In this document: one piece after another, positions 50,501-59,326 of the stretch
Layout: each line of letters starts with the position of its first letter
How positions within the stretch are numbered: position 1 is the stretch's first letter
Assembly (NCBI GenBank): GCA_009781635.1
Contig: WQXU01000007.1
Coordinates: forward strand, 1-64,000
DNA from: Treponema sp.
GTDB lineage: Bacteria > Spirochaetota > Spirochaetia > Treponematales > Breznakiellaceae
Length of the DNA: 64,000 nt
Direction: 5' to 3'
The notes under the pieces: generated by a model
Told to the model about the DNA's origin: nothing
The model's database searches: none
What the model saw: the letters and a program-made list of their open reading frames with translations, nothing else
Program-made: the position numbers and the translations under genes

Positions 50501-52708
50501 TTACTGCCTTGTCCACACTGAACTAGAACTTACTGGAGCAGTCGTGGTATATGTTCCTGGGGTTCCGTTGACAGGATCATCTACGTAAAATTTTGCTCGT
50601 AAGTCACCTGGGAATGATCTTACATCAAAATTACTCGATGTAATTGTACCTAATGTAACGCTTGTTAAATCAGTACAACCACTGAATGCATTACTACCGA
50701 TACTCGTTACACTGTCAGGTATTGTGATACTCGCCAAACCAGCACAACCATAAAATGCGCTATTGCCAATACTCGTCACGCTTTCAGGTATTGAAATGCT
50801 CGTTAAGCCAGTGAAATAGGCAAATGTTAAATTTTCTATACTCGTCATGCTATTGGGTATGGATATACTTGATAAGCCAGAACAATTGGCAAATGCTAAA
50901 TTGCCTATACTCGTCACGCTGTCAGGTATTGTGATACTTGTTAAACCTGTACAACCGAGGAACGCTCCTCCACCAATACTCGTCACGCTGTCAGGTATTA
51001 TGATACTTGTTAAACCAGTACAACCAGCAAATGCCCCATTCCCGATACTCGTCACGCTGTCGGGTATTGTGATACTATTCAAATTGGTATAATAATAAAA
51101 TCCTTCATCGCTTATCGCAATTACCGGCAGATCGTTGTAGACAGCTGGTAAAAATACATCAGCGGCAGTTGCCAAACCTCTTGAAATCGAATATGCAGTT
51201 CCATTGTTTATCAGCATATATGACAGTCCTGGTGTCTTAAGTACCAGAATGTTTTCTTTTCTCCAAGTCTGATTTTCTCCCGGGTTATCCATAACATATG
51301 TCCCTGCCCCTCCATCCTCAGCAAAGAACACTTCGCGTAAGTTTCCGGGAAATGAGCTAATACTAAAATTCGCCGAGTTGATAGTACCCAATGTTACACT
51401 CATCAAGCTAGTACAACCATAGAATGCTCCACTGGATATATTTATTACACTGTCGGGTATTACAATACTTGTCAGATTAGAACAATCTCTAAATGCCCAA
51501 TCACCTATGCTCATTACGCCGTTTTGTAAGGTAACATTTGTCAAACCTGTACAACCCCAGAACGCTCTTTCATCGATAATTGAGACACTATTGGGTATTG
51601 TAATGCTAACTAAGCCTGTACAACCAAAAAATGAATATTCTCCAATACTTGTCACATAGTCGGGTATTATACTGTTCTTGCATCCAAGTACTAACATATT
51701 ATCCGATAATCGTATTATACAATTTCCTTCACTTTTATAAGTTGTATTACCACTATCTACAGTGATGCTTGCCAAGCCGGAGCAATCTTCGAACGCTCTA
51801 CTAGCAATACTTGTCACACTGCCGGGTATTGTAATGTTCATCAAGCTGGAGCAGCCAGAGAATGCCCTATTGCCGATACTAGTTACGCTGTTGGGTATTG
51901 TGATACTTGTCAAACCTGTGCAGCCAAAGAACGCACTACTGCCGATACTAGTCACGCTGTCGGGTATTGTGATGTTCGTCAGGTTTATGCACCCGAAGAA
52001 TACTCCATTATTGATACTAGTCACGCTGTTGGGTATTGTGATATCTGTAAAGCTAGTGCAACCGTAGAACGCATACTGGCCAATACTCGTTACACTGTCG
52101 GGTATTGAAATGTTCGTCAAGCTGGAGCAACCCCAAAACGCATCATCACCGATACTAATCACACTATTAGGAATAATGATGCTTGTTAAGTTGATACATT
52201 TAGCGAATGCCGAATAGCTAATACTAGTCACGCTATCAGGTATAATAATACTTGATAAACCAATGCAATTGGCGAATACCCCAGAGCCGATACTAGTCAC
52301 ACTGTCAGGTATTGTGATATCTGTTAAACCAGTGCAATAAAAGAATGCGCCTTCACCAATACTAATCACACTGTCAGGAATAATAATGCTTGTCATCTCG
52401 ACATACCCGGCAAATCCGCCTTTGAGTGCATTAAAATCCGGCACGCCATCAACACTCCAAATTATTGTATCTAAATCAATTGAACCTATCTCAGTTACCG
52501 GTAACCCATTGTAAACAGCTGGAATTACAACCACTGCGGCAATTTCCGTGCCTCTTGAAACTGAATACGCCGTTCCATCATTTATAAGTGTAAAAGCTAG
52601 TTCTGGTGTTGGGGATTGAAATGGAGGTTCTGGTTCGGAACAAGTTGTAACCAATAACACGAAGATTACCGTTAAAATTCCAATTAAATAAATTTTTTTT
52701 GTTTTCAT
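50501..52708 (-). CDS. BspA-like leucine-rich repeat (TpLRR) lipoprotein
   Basis: Many 23-aa repeats of the form (I/V)TSIG..AF.GC.GLTSI.IPDSV; lipobox LVTTC. Confidence 0.93.
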   Translation of the reverse strand: MKTKKIYLIGILTVIFVLLVTTCSEPEPPFQSPTPELAFTLINDGTAYSVSRGTEIAAVVVIPAVYNGLPVTEIGSIDLDTIIWSVDGVPDFNALKGGFAGYVEMTSIIIPDSVISIGEGAFFYCTGLTDITIPDSVTSIGSGVFANCIGLSSIIIPDSVTSISYSAFAKCINLTSIIIPNSVISIGDDAFWGCSSLTNISIPDSVTSIGQYAFYGCTSFTDITIPNSVTSINNGVFFGCINLTNITIPDSVTSIGSSAFFGCTGLTSITIPNSVTSIGNRAFSGCSSLMNITIPGSVTSIASRAFEDCSGLASITVDSGNTTYKSEGNCIIRLSDNMLVLGCKNSIIPDYVTSIGEYSFFGCTGLVSITIPNSVSIIDERAFWGCTGLTNVTLQNGVMSIGDWAFRDCSNLTSIVIPDSVINISSGAFYGCTSLMSVTLGTINSANFSISSFPGNLREVFFAEDGGAGTYVMDNPGENQTWRKENILVLKTPGLSYMLINNGTAYSISRGLATAADVFLPAVYNDLPVIAISDEGFYYYTNLNSITIPDSVTSIGNGAFAGCTGLTSIIIPDSVTSIGGGAFLGCTGLTSITIPDSVTSIGNLAFANCSGLSSISIPNSMTSIENLTFAYFTGLTSISIPESVTSIGNSAFYGCAGLASITIPDSVTSIGSNAFSGCTDLTSVTLGTITSSNFDVRSFPGDLRAKFYVDDPVNGTPGTYTTTAPVSSSSVWTRQ

Positions 52709-52840
52709 TAAAAAATCCTTATTCTATTAGTTAATATAAACCACCTGTAAAAGTCATATGCATTTTCGTAAACACAAGTACTCCATCGTTAATAAATAGT
52801 TATTCTCACTTTTGAATATCCTTTATCAGAATTTACTGAA

Positions 52841-52861
52841 TACTGTGTACTGTGTACTGTG
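52841..52861. repeat. 7-bp short tandem repeat (tactgtg)x3
   Basis: tactgtgtactgtgtactgtg in the divergent intergenic region. Confidence 0.85.
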
Positions 52862-52978
52862 TAACTTACGCATATAAATCTCCAAAACTACCTACTATAA
52901 CTAATAGTATTATAAAATTCCACTATTGCCAAGTGGTAATCTATAACCATTATCTTATTCTTACATAGGAGATAGTTA

Positions 52979-53332
52979 TTGTCGGAAACTATGGCACAGG
53001 CCAAAAGGCTATTAGCGATAAATATCAAAAAAATGAGAAAGAAATGGGGATTTTCACAAGAAAAACTGGCTGAAATTACTGATCTTTCCGCTCAAACCAT
53101 TAGTGATATCGAAGGTTGCCGGACATGGGTTAGCGATAAAACGCTGGAAAAGCTTGCCAGTGTTCTGAATGTAGATATTTTTCAGCTTTTTATACCTCAA
53201 AATGAAGATAGTACAGGAGACACAAATTCAGTTTTATATAAAAGGCTTACTAAACTTGGAACCACAATAAAAGATGATATAGATAAAAGGCTGGAGCATT
53301 TCTATTCATCCGAAAAATCATTCTTTAAATAA
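52979..53332 (+). CDS. XRE-family HTH regulator (TTG start at 52979, or ATG at 52991)
   Basis: INIKKMRKKWGFSQEKLAEITDLSAQTISDIEGCRTWVSDKTLEKLASVLNVDIFQLF. Confidence 0.88.
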   Translation: MSETMAQAKRLLAINIKKMRKKWGFSQEKLAEITDLSAQTISDIEGCRTWVSDKTLEKLASVLNVDIFQLFIPQNEDSTGDTNSVLYKRLTKLGTTIKDDIDKRLEHFYSSEKSFFK

Positions 53333-53471
53333 AAACCAGGTTGCCGTAACAGAGCAGTACACTATCCGAAATCTGCCATACAGACCTTCCGTTTAATTTG
53401 GAATCTAATTCCAAATTAAACGGGTACTCACCTGCATTAAACCGTGGGTTCTGCAATATTCCGGTTAAAAT

Positions 53472-53837
53472 TTAATTTTTAACAAAGGAATTAAAAAATA
53501 CATTCGTTCTTTCATCAAACCCTACCGCAATAGATAAAGCATAACTTAACTCATTAAGTTTATCTTCTGAAAGAATACCAATATAATCAGTTAACCGGGT
53601 TTTTAAGATACTGATGAGTTCGTCACAGCGTATTGCGCTGATGTGTTTTAATCCTTCATTAACTCCAACCAGCACCTGTGTACTAAGACCCTCGTAATTG
53701 GTGTACACGGGCGCGCATATTAAGGTTGAATATGTATTATCAATTAGTTCCTGCCGTGAAACAATAACATATATTCTGTTTTTTTTCGTATCTGTTTTTG
53801 AACCGGAGAAAACACGGTAGAGCTCTCCGCGTTTCAT
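53472..53837 (-). CDS. MazF/PemK-family toxin
   Basis: MKRGELYRVFSGSKTDTKKNRIYVIVSRQELIDNTYSTLICAPVYTNYEGLSTQVLV; ISAIRCDELISI. Confidence 0.88.
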   Translation of the reverse strand: MKRGELYRVFSGSKTDTKKNRIYVIVSRQELIDNTYSTLICAPVYTNYEGLSTQVLVGVNEGLKHISAIRCDELISILKTRLTDYIGILSEDKLNELSYALSIAVGFDERTNVFFNSFVKN

Positions 53838-54067
53838 AATACGTCCTGGAATTCCAGGTTTTCTTCAGCTTCATTATTAAAACGCTCTGCATTAGCCTTT
53901 ATTATTTCTATATCGCGCTGCCTGCGTTCATGTTTTTTTAGCTCACTTATATAGTAGATAAGAGCAGTTTCTGTAAATTGAGAGATATTCATGTTTTTAT
54001 TCACTGCCGCAATATCATTTAATAATGACTTGGATAATGTAATTGACTTCTTTGTCTTTGTAATCAT
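53834..54067 (-). CDS. Cognate antitoxin, ribbon-helix-helix-like
   Basis: KSITLSKSLLNDIAAVNKNMNISQFTETALIYYISELKKHERRQRDIEIIKANAERFNNEAEENLEFQDVL; 4-bp overlap with toxin. Confidence 0.82.
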   Translation of the reverse strand: MITKTKKSITLSKSLLNDIAAVNKNMNISQFTETALIYYISELKKHERRQRDIEIIKANAERFNNEAEENLEFQDVL

Positions 54068-54102
54068 GCTACTAAAATACTACTTTTTTACTACTTTGTC
54101 AA
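54068..54102 (-). promoter_or_regulatory. TA promoter with three 11-bp-phased AGTAGT half-sites
   Basis: Minus strand TTGACA (54102-54097) N17 TATTTT (54079-54074); AGTAGT/C at 54095-54090, 54084-54079, 54073-54068. Confidence 0.75.
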
Positions 54103-54122
54103 ATTATTTTTAACGGATCATC

Positions 54123-54659
54123 CTACATTAAAGGCAGCGTGCCGGGGATTTCGAAGGTGACTTTTTCTTTGTTAAAACCGTAATCATCAAAATCATAAGT
54201 CATTACCAGCAGGCTGGGGACTTCGGCCATGTTGGAAGTCCGCAAGCGGTGGTTGCTCCGGTACAGATCCGGATAAAAGACAAACAACCTGAACTCTACC
54301 TGGGTTGTGGATGAAGCGGCAAGATATTTGCTGCTTTCTACCATGCCCTTGATAAATGAGTTTCTGTTAATGTGGTAATTGTAGTTTATGGTTGGCGATG
54401 GAATTTCGTATTTGTTGGGATTATTAAAATCAACAGTTACAAGAATTTCCGCTTTAATTGAATCTATTTTATTTATTACCATGGAAGCCGTACCTGCGTT
54501 CGGAGACTGCGGTGCAAGGGGAACAGGAGGAGCTTCCTGTCTGATTTCCGCGCTGGGCTCAATTGCAGGTTCATGCGAAACCGGCGCCGGGGTGCGGCAG
54601 GCTGATGATATCAAAATAATACAGAAAATTATTATCAAATTTATTGTTTTAACATACAT
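54123..54659 (-). CDS. Lipoprotein, LEA14-like
   Basis: Lipobox ILISSAC; KIDSIKAEILVTVDFNNPNKYEIPSPTINYNYHINRNSFIKG. Confidence 0.65.
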   Translation of the reverse strand: MYVKTINLIIIFCIILISSACRTPAPVSHEPAIEPSAEIRQEAPPVPLAPQSPNAGTASMVINKIDSIKAEILVTVDFNNPNKYEIPSPTINYNYHINRNSFIKGMVESSKYLAASSTTQVEFRLFVFYPDLYRSNHRLRTSNMAEVPSLLVMTYDFDDYGFNKEKVTFEIPGTLPLM

Positions 54660-54716
54660 ATATTAATTGTCGGAATATCGGCATAAATTATAAATTGTTC
54701 AGGCAGTCAAAAATAA

Positions 54717-54750
54717 GGCTGTCAGGGATAACCCGGACAGCCTCCTTTTA
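54717..54750 (-). terminator. Terminator, possibly bidirectional, downstream of the sigma factor gene
   Basis: GGCTGTC...GACAGCC, T-rich on both sides. Confidence 0.65.
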
Positions 54751-54766
54751 TTATACAAATGCCGCC

Positions 54767-55615
54767 TTATGCAACATATGCATTTAACTTTTCCGAACGT
54801 ATGGGGTTTCGCAGCCTCATAAGCGCTCTTTCTTCAATCTGCCTTATGCGCTCCTTGCTCAAATTATACTTGGCGCCAATTTCCTTAAACGACATAGGCT
54901 GCCGTCCAAGGCCAAAATGCGACCGGATAATATCCGCTTCATCCTTGTTAAGAGTGTTAAGAACAGTATCAATGTCGTCTTTCATCAAACTTTGTTCCAT
55001 AGCCTGATCCGGCGCCATATATTGATTATCTTCGATAAAGTCCCTTAAAGGTAAATCACCTTCATTGGAAGCCGGAGCATCCAGTGAAAGAAATTCTCTG
55101 GAAATACAGATTAATTCCGAAACACGGGCCCTTGACATGTTTAAGAAATCCGCAATTTCACCGATTCTGACTTCAGTTGACTGCTGTCTTTCGATGATTT
55201 TTCCCGCTTTCTCAATTTTGACAAGGTCGGCAGCTCTGTTAACAGGGAGCCTTATAATTCTTGCTTTTTCGTACAGAGCGCTCATAATTGCCTGACGTAT
55301 CCACCACACTGCATACGAAATAAAATGATAACCTTTATCAGCATCAAAACGATCCGCCGCATTAATCAAGCCAACGTTGCCTTCATTTATTAAGTCATCA
55401 AGCGGCAATCCAAGACCCTGATACTTTTTTGCTATTGTGACAACAAAACGCAAATTTGCATTTATAAGCTTTTCTCTGGCTGCTTTGTCACCACCCGCCG
55501 CCGCAAGGGCGTATTTTTCCTCATCTTCCCTGGTTAACAGGGGAATACGATTTATTTCCTTTAAATAAATCGCGAGGTTGTCTTCAACCTTTCTCTTCTT
55601 TTCTTTTACTGTCAT
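54767..55615 (-). CDS. RNA polymerase sigma-70-family factor (RpoD/RpoS-like)
   Basis: YLKEINRIPLLTREDEEKYA; DLINEGNVGLINAADRFDADKGYHFISYAVWWIRQAIM; FKEIGAKYNLSKERIRQIEERALMRLR. Confidence 0.93.
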   Translation of the reverse strand: MTVKEKKRKVEDNLAIYLKEINRIPLLTREDEEKYALAAAGGDKAAREKLINANLRFVVTIAKKYQGLGLPLDDLINEGNVGLINAADRFDADKGYHFISYAVWWIRQAIMSALYEKARIIRLPVNRAADLVKIEKAGKIIERQQSTEVRIGEIADFLNMSRARVSELICISREFLSLDAPASNEGDLPLRDFIEDNQYMAPDQAMEQSLMKDDIDTVLNTLNKDEADIIRSHFGLGRQPMSFKEIGAKYNLSKERIRQIEERALMRLRNPIRSEKLNAYVA

Positions 55616-55749
55616 AATATCCCCCTTTTTATACTATTTACATAGCAAGAATCGTGCCATGTTATAATTAGAGGAATTTATGTTTTTTATTACTGCGTTT
55701 TTGATATTTTACTGTATTTATTACGTATATTTTTATTTGTAAAAGGGAG

Positions 55750-55792
55750 AAATGACACATGCGTTTATAATGAAATAAAAAATGTGTCATTT
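55750..55792. promoter_or_regulatory. 11-bp inverted repeat AAATGACACAT-N21-ATGTGTCATTT
   Basis: Perfect arms 55750-55760 and 55782-55792 in the divergent sigma/HDOD intergenic region. Confidence 0.6.
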
Positions 55793-55905
55793 TGATACAC
55801 TTTTTGCAATTTATCATAATTTATATTATGCATACAGCTTGAATTTACCGACAATAATTAATATGATCATTATATTATTTTGGAGAAATTGGGAGATTAT
55901 TATTT

Positions 55906-57426
55906 ATGAATAACGAGCGTAGCTCGGCTGTTGGTTCCGCCCCCGAACTTGTTGTGGATGAAGAGAAAATCAAAAAAGCCATACAGTCCGGACTTCCTCT
56001 TACAATTACAACATATACTCTTCCAAAAGAAATCGAAATATATATCGAGCAAGTGGTGGATGCATTTCTGCGGCATATGAATCAGTTAAAATTAAAGGAT
56101 TACATTATTTACTGTGTGCAGGAACTTGTAGTTAACGCCAAGAAAGCAAATACAAAGCGCGTATTTTTTACAGAACGCGGTTTAAATATTAACAATGAAA
56201 AAGATTACGCTGCAGGAATGGTTGACTTTAAAGAAGAGACCATCGGCAATATTCAGCATTATCTGAAACTCCAGAAGGAAAAAGGCCTTTATATAAAAGT
56301 TGTTTTACAGGTAAAGAGAAACACAATTAACATTGAAATACGCAATAACAGCACTGCCAATAAAATGGAACAGCTTAGAATTCAGGACAAGATGGCAAGA
56401 TCAAGGCAGTATGACAGTATGGAAGACGCTTTCTCTTCTGTTCTTGATGATTCTGAGGGTGCGGGTCTTGGCCTTGTAATCCTTGTTTTAATGCTGAAGA
56501 AGATAGGGCTTAATGATGATGCGTTCACAATAAAATCAACCGATAAATGCACAATTGCAAGCATTTCCATTCCGCTTGATCAGGCAATGATAGAAAACAT
56601 CTCGGTTCTTTCAGATGAAATTGTGCAAAATATAAACAGCCTTCCGCAATTCCCGGAAAATGTTCTGCATATTCAAAGGCTTATAAATGATCCAAGTTCT
56701 GACATGCCGACAATCGCAAGGCAAATTTCCATAGACCCGGCGCTTACTGCCGACCTGTTAAAGATTGTCAATTCTGCGCAGTACATGTTATCCAAGAAGG
56801 TCGAAAATATTTCTGATGCTGTGAAAATGATAGGCATAAAAGGAATTAAAAACCTGCTTTATTCTTATGGAACGCAAAAAGTTCTTGGCGACGATACTGT
56901 CGATAAAAAGAAACTCTGGGAACATTCGTACAGAACTGCCTTTTATGCCTATAACCTTATTAAGAACTTTAAAAATGACAATAACCTTCTTGAAGATGTT
57001 TATGTCAGCGGTATTTTACACGATATGGGAAAAATTATTTTTTCCAATGTGCGTCCTGAGCTGCTCAACAAGATTAAGGGTTTCTGCTCAGATAAAAATG
57101 TTCCCGCATCGACATTCGAGGATCTTTCCGCAGGCATGAACCACGCCGAGCTTGGCGCTTTAATCGCCGAGAAATGGAACTTCCCTGACAAGCTTGTAGC
57201 TGCAATTCGTTATCACCACGATCCGGAAGCTGCGCCGAAGGCCTGCAAGGATCTTGTAGACACAGTTTACCTTGCCAACATGTTCTGCGAGTACGAAAAC
57301 GGCAATATCAATTTTGATCAGTTTGACCAGGGTCCCATGGAAAATTATAAATTTAATAGTAAAAAACAGATTGATGCTTTGCTGGAACGGCTCTCCAGGG
57401 GATTTATGAGGGAAGGTCAATTCTAG
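55906..57426 (+). CDS. HDOD-domain protein with N-terminal HATPase-like domain
   Basis: EGAGLGLVILVLMLKK; LPQFPENVLHIQRLINDPSSDMPTIARQISIDPALTADLLKIVNSA; VSGILHDMGKI; AIRYHHDPEAA. Confidence 0.88.
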   Translation: MNNERSSAVGSAPELVVDEEKIKKAIQSGLPLTITTYTLPKEIEIYIEQVVDAFLRHMNQLKLKDYIIYCVQELVVNAKKANTKRVFFTERGLNINNEKDYAAGMVDFKEETIGNIQHYLKLQKEKGLYIKVVLQVKRNTINIEIRNNSTANKMEQLRIQDKMARSRQYDSMEDAFSSVLDDSEGAGLGLVILVLMLKKIGLNDDAFTIKSTDKCTIASISIPLDQAMIENISVLSDEIVQNINSLPQFPENVLHIQRLINDPSSDMPTIARQISIDPALTADLLKIVNSAQYMLSKKVENISDAVKMIGIKGIKNLLYSYGTQKVLGDDTVDKKKLWEHSYRTAFYAYNLIKNFKNDNNLLEDVYVSGILHDMGKIIFSNVRPELLNKIKGFCSDKNVPASTFEDLSAGMNHAELGALIAEKWNFPDKLVAAIRYHHDPEAAPKACKDLVDTVYLANMFCEYENGNINFDQFDQGPMENYKFNSKKQIDALLERLSRGFMREGQF

Positions 57427-57477
57427 TCTTTTTAAATGTATGCAGGATTATTTACTCAATTAGGGAATTATATGTGT

Positions 57478-57600
57478 GGTCGTGTGCGCTAAGCTACCCT
57501 GTGGGCTCCCGGTTGGGTGGCTTATATGACGCACGCTTTGGCGTGACTGCATTGAACTTCACCCAAAGGTCGCCCACAGGGTAGCTTAGCGCACGCGACC
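57478..57600. repeat. 123-bp element bounded by 29-bp near-perfect inverted repeats
   Basis: ggtcgtgtgcgctaagctaccctgtgggc ... gcccacagggtagcttagcgcacgcgacc; inner TTGGGTG/CACCCAA and CACGC-tttg-GCGTG arms. Confidence 0.9.
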
Positions 57601-57640
57601 AGATATTTGTTTAACTAAGAGTTTACATAAACGGAAAAGG

Positions 57641-58795
57641 TTAAAAAGCGAAACCTGCTCCCAAATAAATCATTCTATATCCTGGCCTGCCTACATTTTT
57701 TGATAAAACAATAGGATATGTTATACATGGCATCAAATAAAAACCACCGGCTTTACCAACATCTATTTTCCAGCCTAATTCAGGAATAATTGTAAATCCA
57801 TTGAAAATATAGTCATGATGTATATGATAAATACCTTCAATTTCTTCATTATAACCCAATCCAATACCTAAAAAGAAAGTCTTACCCCATGGATAAAGAC
57901 GAAAAAATGTATTTATTTCATAATATTCAGGAGCAATCATAGGATCAGAAAAAGGATTCCAATATGCATTTACTCCAAGCGATATTTTTGAACCAAGCAT
58001 TCTCTCATATCTTACTCCAATGCCGGCAAAAGCTAATTCGAAAGAGAGCCAGTTATCTCTAGCATTCGCGCTCTTTACTGCATTGTCCTCTCCGCGCTCC
58101 CCGCCGGCAGTTTGTTGAGTGGAATCATTTTGAGAACGGGAAACAAATGTAAGGGATGCTGGAGGTCCTATCTTATATTCAAGAACAATTGTTGGCCCGG
58201 GTGTTCTAATCCAATTAATACCAGGTATATTTCTTGGCGGATAAGTATGAGTCTGTGCAAGCGTTATGATAACGCCCTCATTCGTATCTTCTGATGCAAA
58301 AGCGCCGGCTAGAAAATCCCTTCCATTACGTTTTGCTATCCATGTGTCGCCGCCGAAAACAAATTGTAAATTGTTTCCGACTATGGGAATAGCAGGCATT
58401 CGATTTAATGTCTGTTGTAATAAAGTCGGCTCGCCTAACCTCGGAATAGCAGGTACATCATTAGTTTGTGTGACTTGTCCTGTTTGCGGAGCCGCTGTTT
58501 GATTTGGGAGCGCTGGAGGCGTTGGCAAAGGAGGAGGCGTTGCAGATATTAAAGGCGCCAGCTCCGCTATTGTTCCTGCGGCTGCCCATCCTGTCATCCC
58601 TTCTTTCCACACAAGTGAAGTTCTTGTTAATTGTCCGCGTTCAACCAGCTGCCTAAGGCCGGCTGTATCATACGGCCCTGTAATCTGCTCATTTATATTC
58701 ACAAAGTAACCAGTTAAATTGGCTTGACTAAATACAATCCCGCCTGCGCTTATAAATATGATGCAAACTACGAAAACAAATACTGTTTTTTTCAT
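57641..58795 (-). CDS. Exported protein with GYF_2/DUF4339 domain and C-terminal beta-barrel-like region
   Basis: Signal MKKTVFVFVVCIIFISAGGIVFSQA; GYFVNINEQITGPYDTAGLRQLVERGQLTRTSLVWKEGMTGWAAAGTIAEL. Confidence 0.75.
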   Translation of the reverse strand: MKKTVFVFVVCIIFISAGGIVFSQANLTGYFVNINEQITGPYDTAGLRQLVERGQLTRTSLVWKEGMTGWAAAGTIAELAPLISATPPPLPTPPALPNQTAAPQTGQVTQTNDVPAIPRLGEPTLLQQTLNRMPAIPIVGNNLQFVFGGDTWIAKRNGRDFLAGAFASEDTNEGVIITLAQTHTYPPRNIPGINWIRTPGPTIVLEYKIGPPASLTFVSRSQNDSTQQTAGGERGEDNAVKSANARDNWLSFELAFAGIGVRYERMLGSKISLGVNAYWNPFSDPMIAPEYYEINTFFRLYPWGKTFFLGIGLGYNEEIEGIYHIHHDYIFNGFTIIPELGWKIDVGKAGGFYLMPCITYPIVLSKNVGRPGYRMIYLGAGFAF

Positions 58796-58931
58796 TAATT
58801 TCTCCTTAAATATCACCTAAAACCCCAAAAAACTGTCTTAATTCAACAGGTGCTATTAGCTAATATTATAGCGCTTATACGTGAGCGTCAAGCTACTTTT
58901 ATTGTATTAACAGGAGCTATTAGAGTAGGAT

Positions 58932-59255
58932 ATGGCGCTTCAAAAGATATTCATGACAAATATGAAAAAATATCGAAAGCAGGCAGGGTTAACCCAGGAA
59001 AAGCTTGCAGAGGCTTGCAATACCGATCCCTGCTATATAAGGCAAATTGAAACAGGGCGCCGTTGTCCCTCATTTGAATATGTGGAGCGAATCGCCAATG
59101 CATTGGGTATTGCGCCTCATCGTTTGTTTTATGACGAAATTGATGCAGAAAATGATGAATTCATAAATCTTTTTATGGAACAAAAGCAAAAAATAAAGAC
59201 CATGCTTGTAGAGAACATCTCCCGGATTTGCCTAATGCTGGATGAACAGCAATAG
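58932..59255 (+). CDS. XRE-family HTH regulator
   Basis: NMKKYRKQAGLTQEKLAEACNTDPCYIRQIETGRRCPSFEYVERIANALGIAPHRLF. Confidence 0.88.
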   Translation: MALQKIFMTNMKKYRKQAGLTQEKLAEACNTDPCYIRQIETGRRCPSFEYVERIANALGIAPHRLFYDEIDAENDEFINLFMEQKQKIKTMLVENISRICLMLDEQQ

Positions 59256-59326
59256 AAACTGTCTTCTCAACGCTTTGTGTCCTTACTCTGGAATTTACCT
59301 GGCAGAAATGATACACTGGCAAATCT

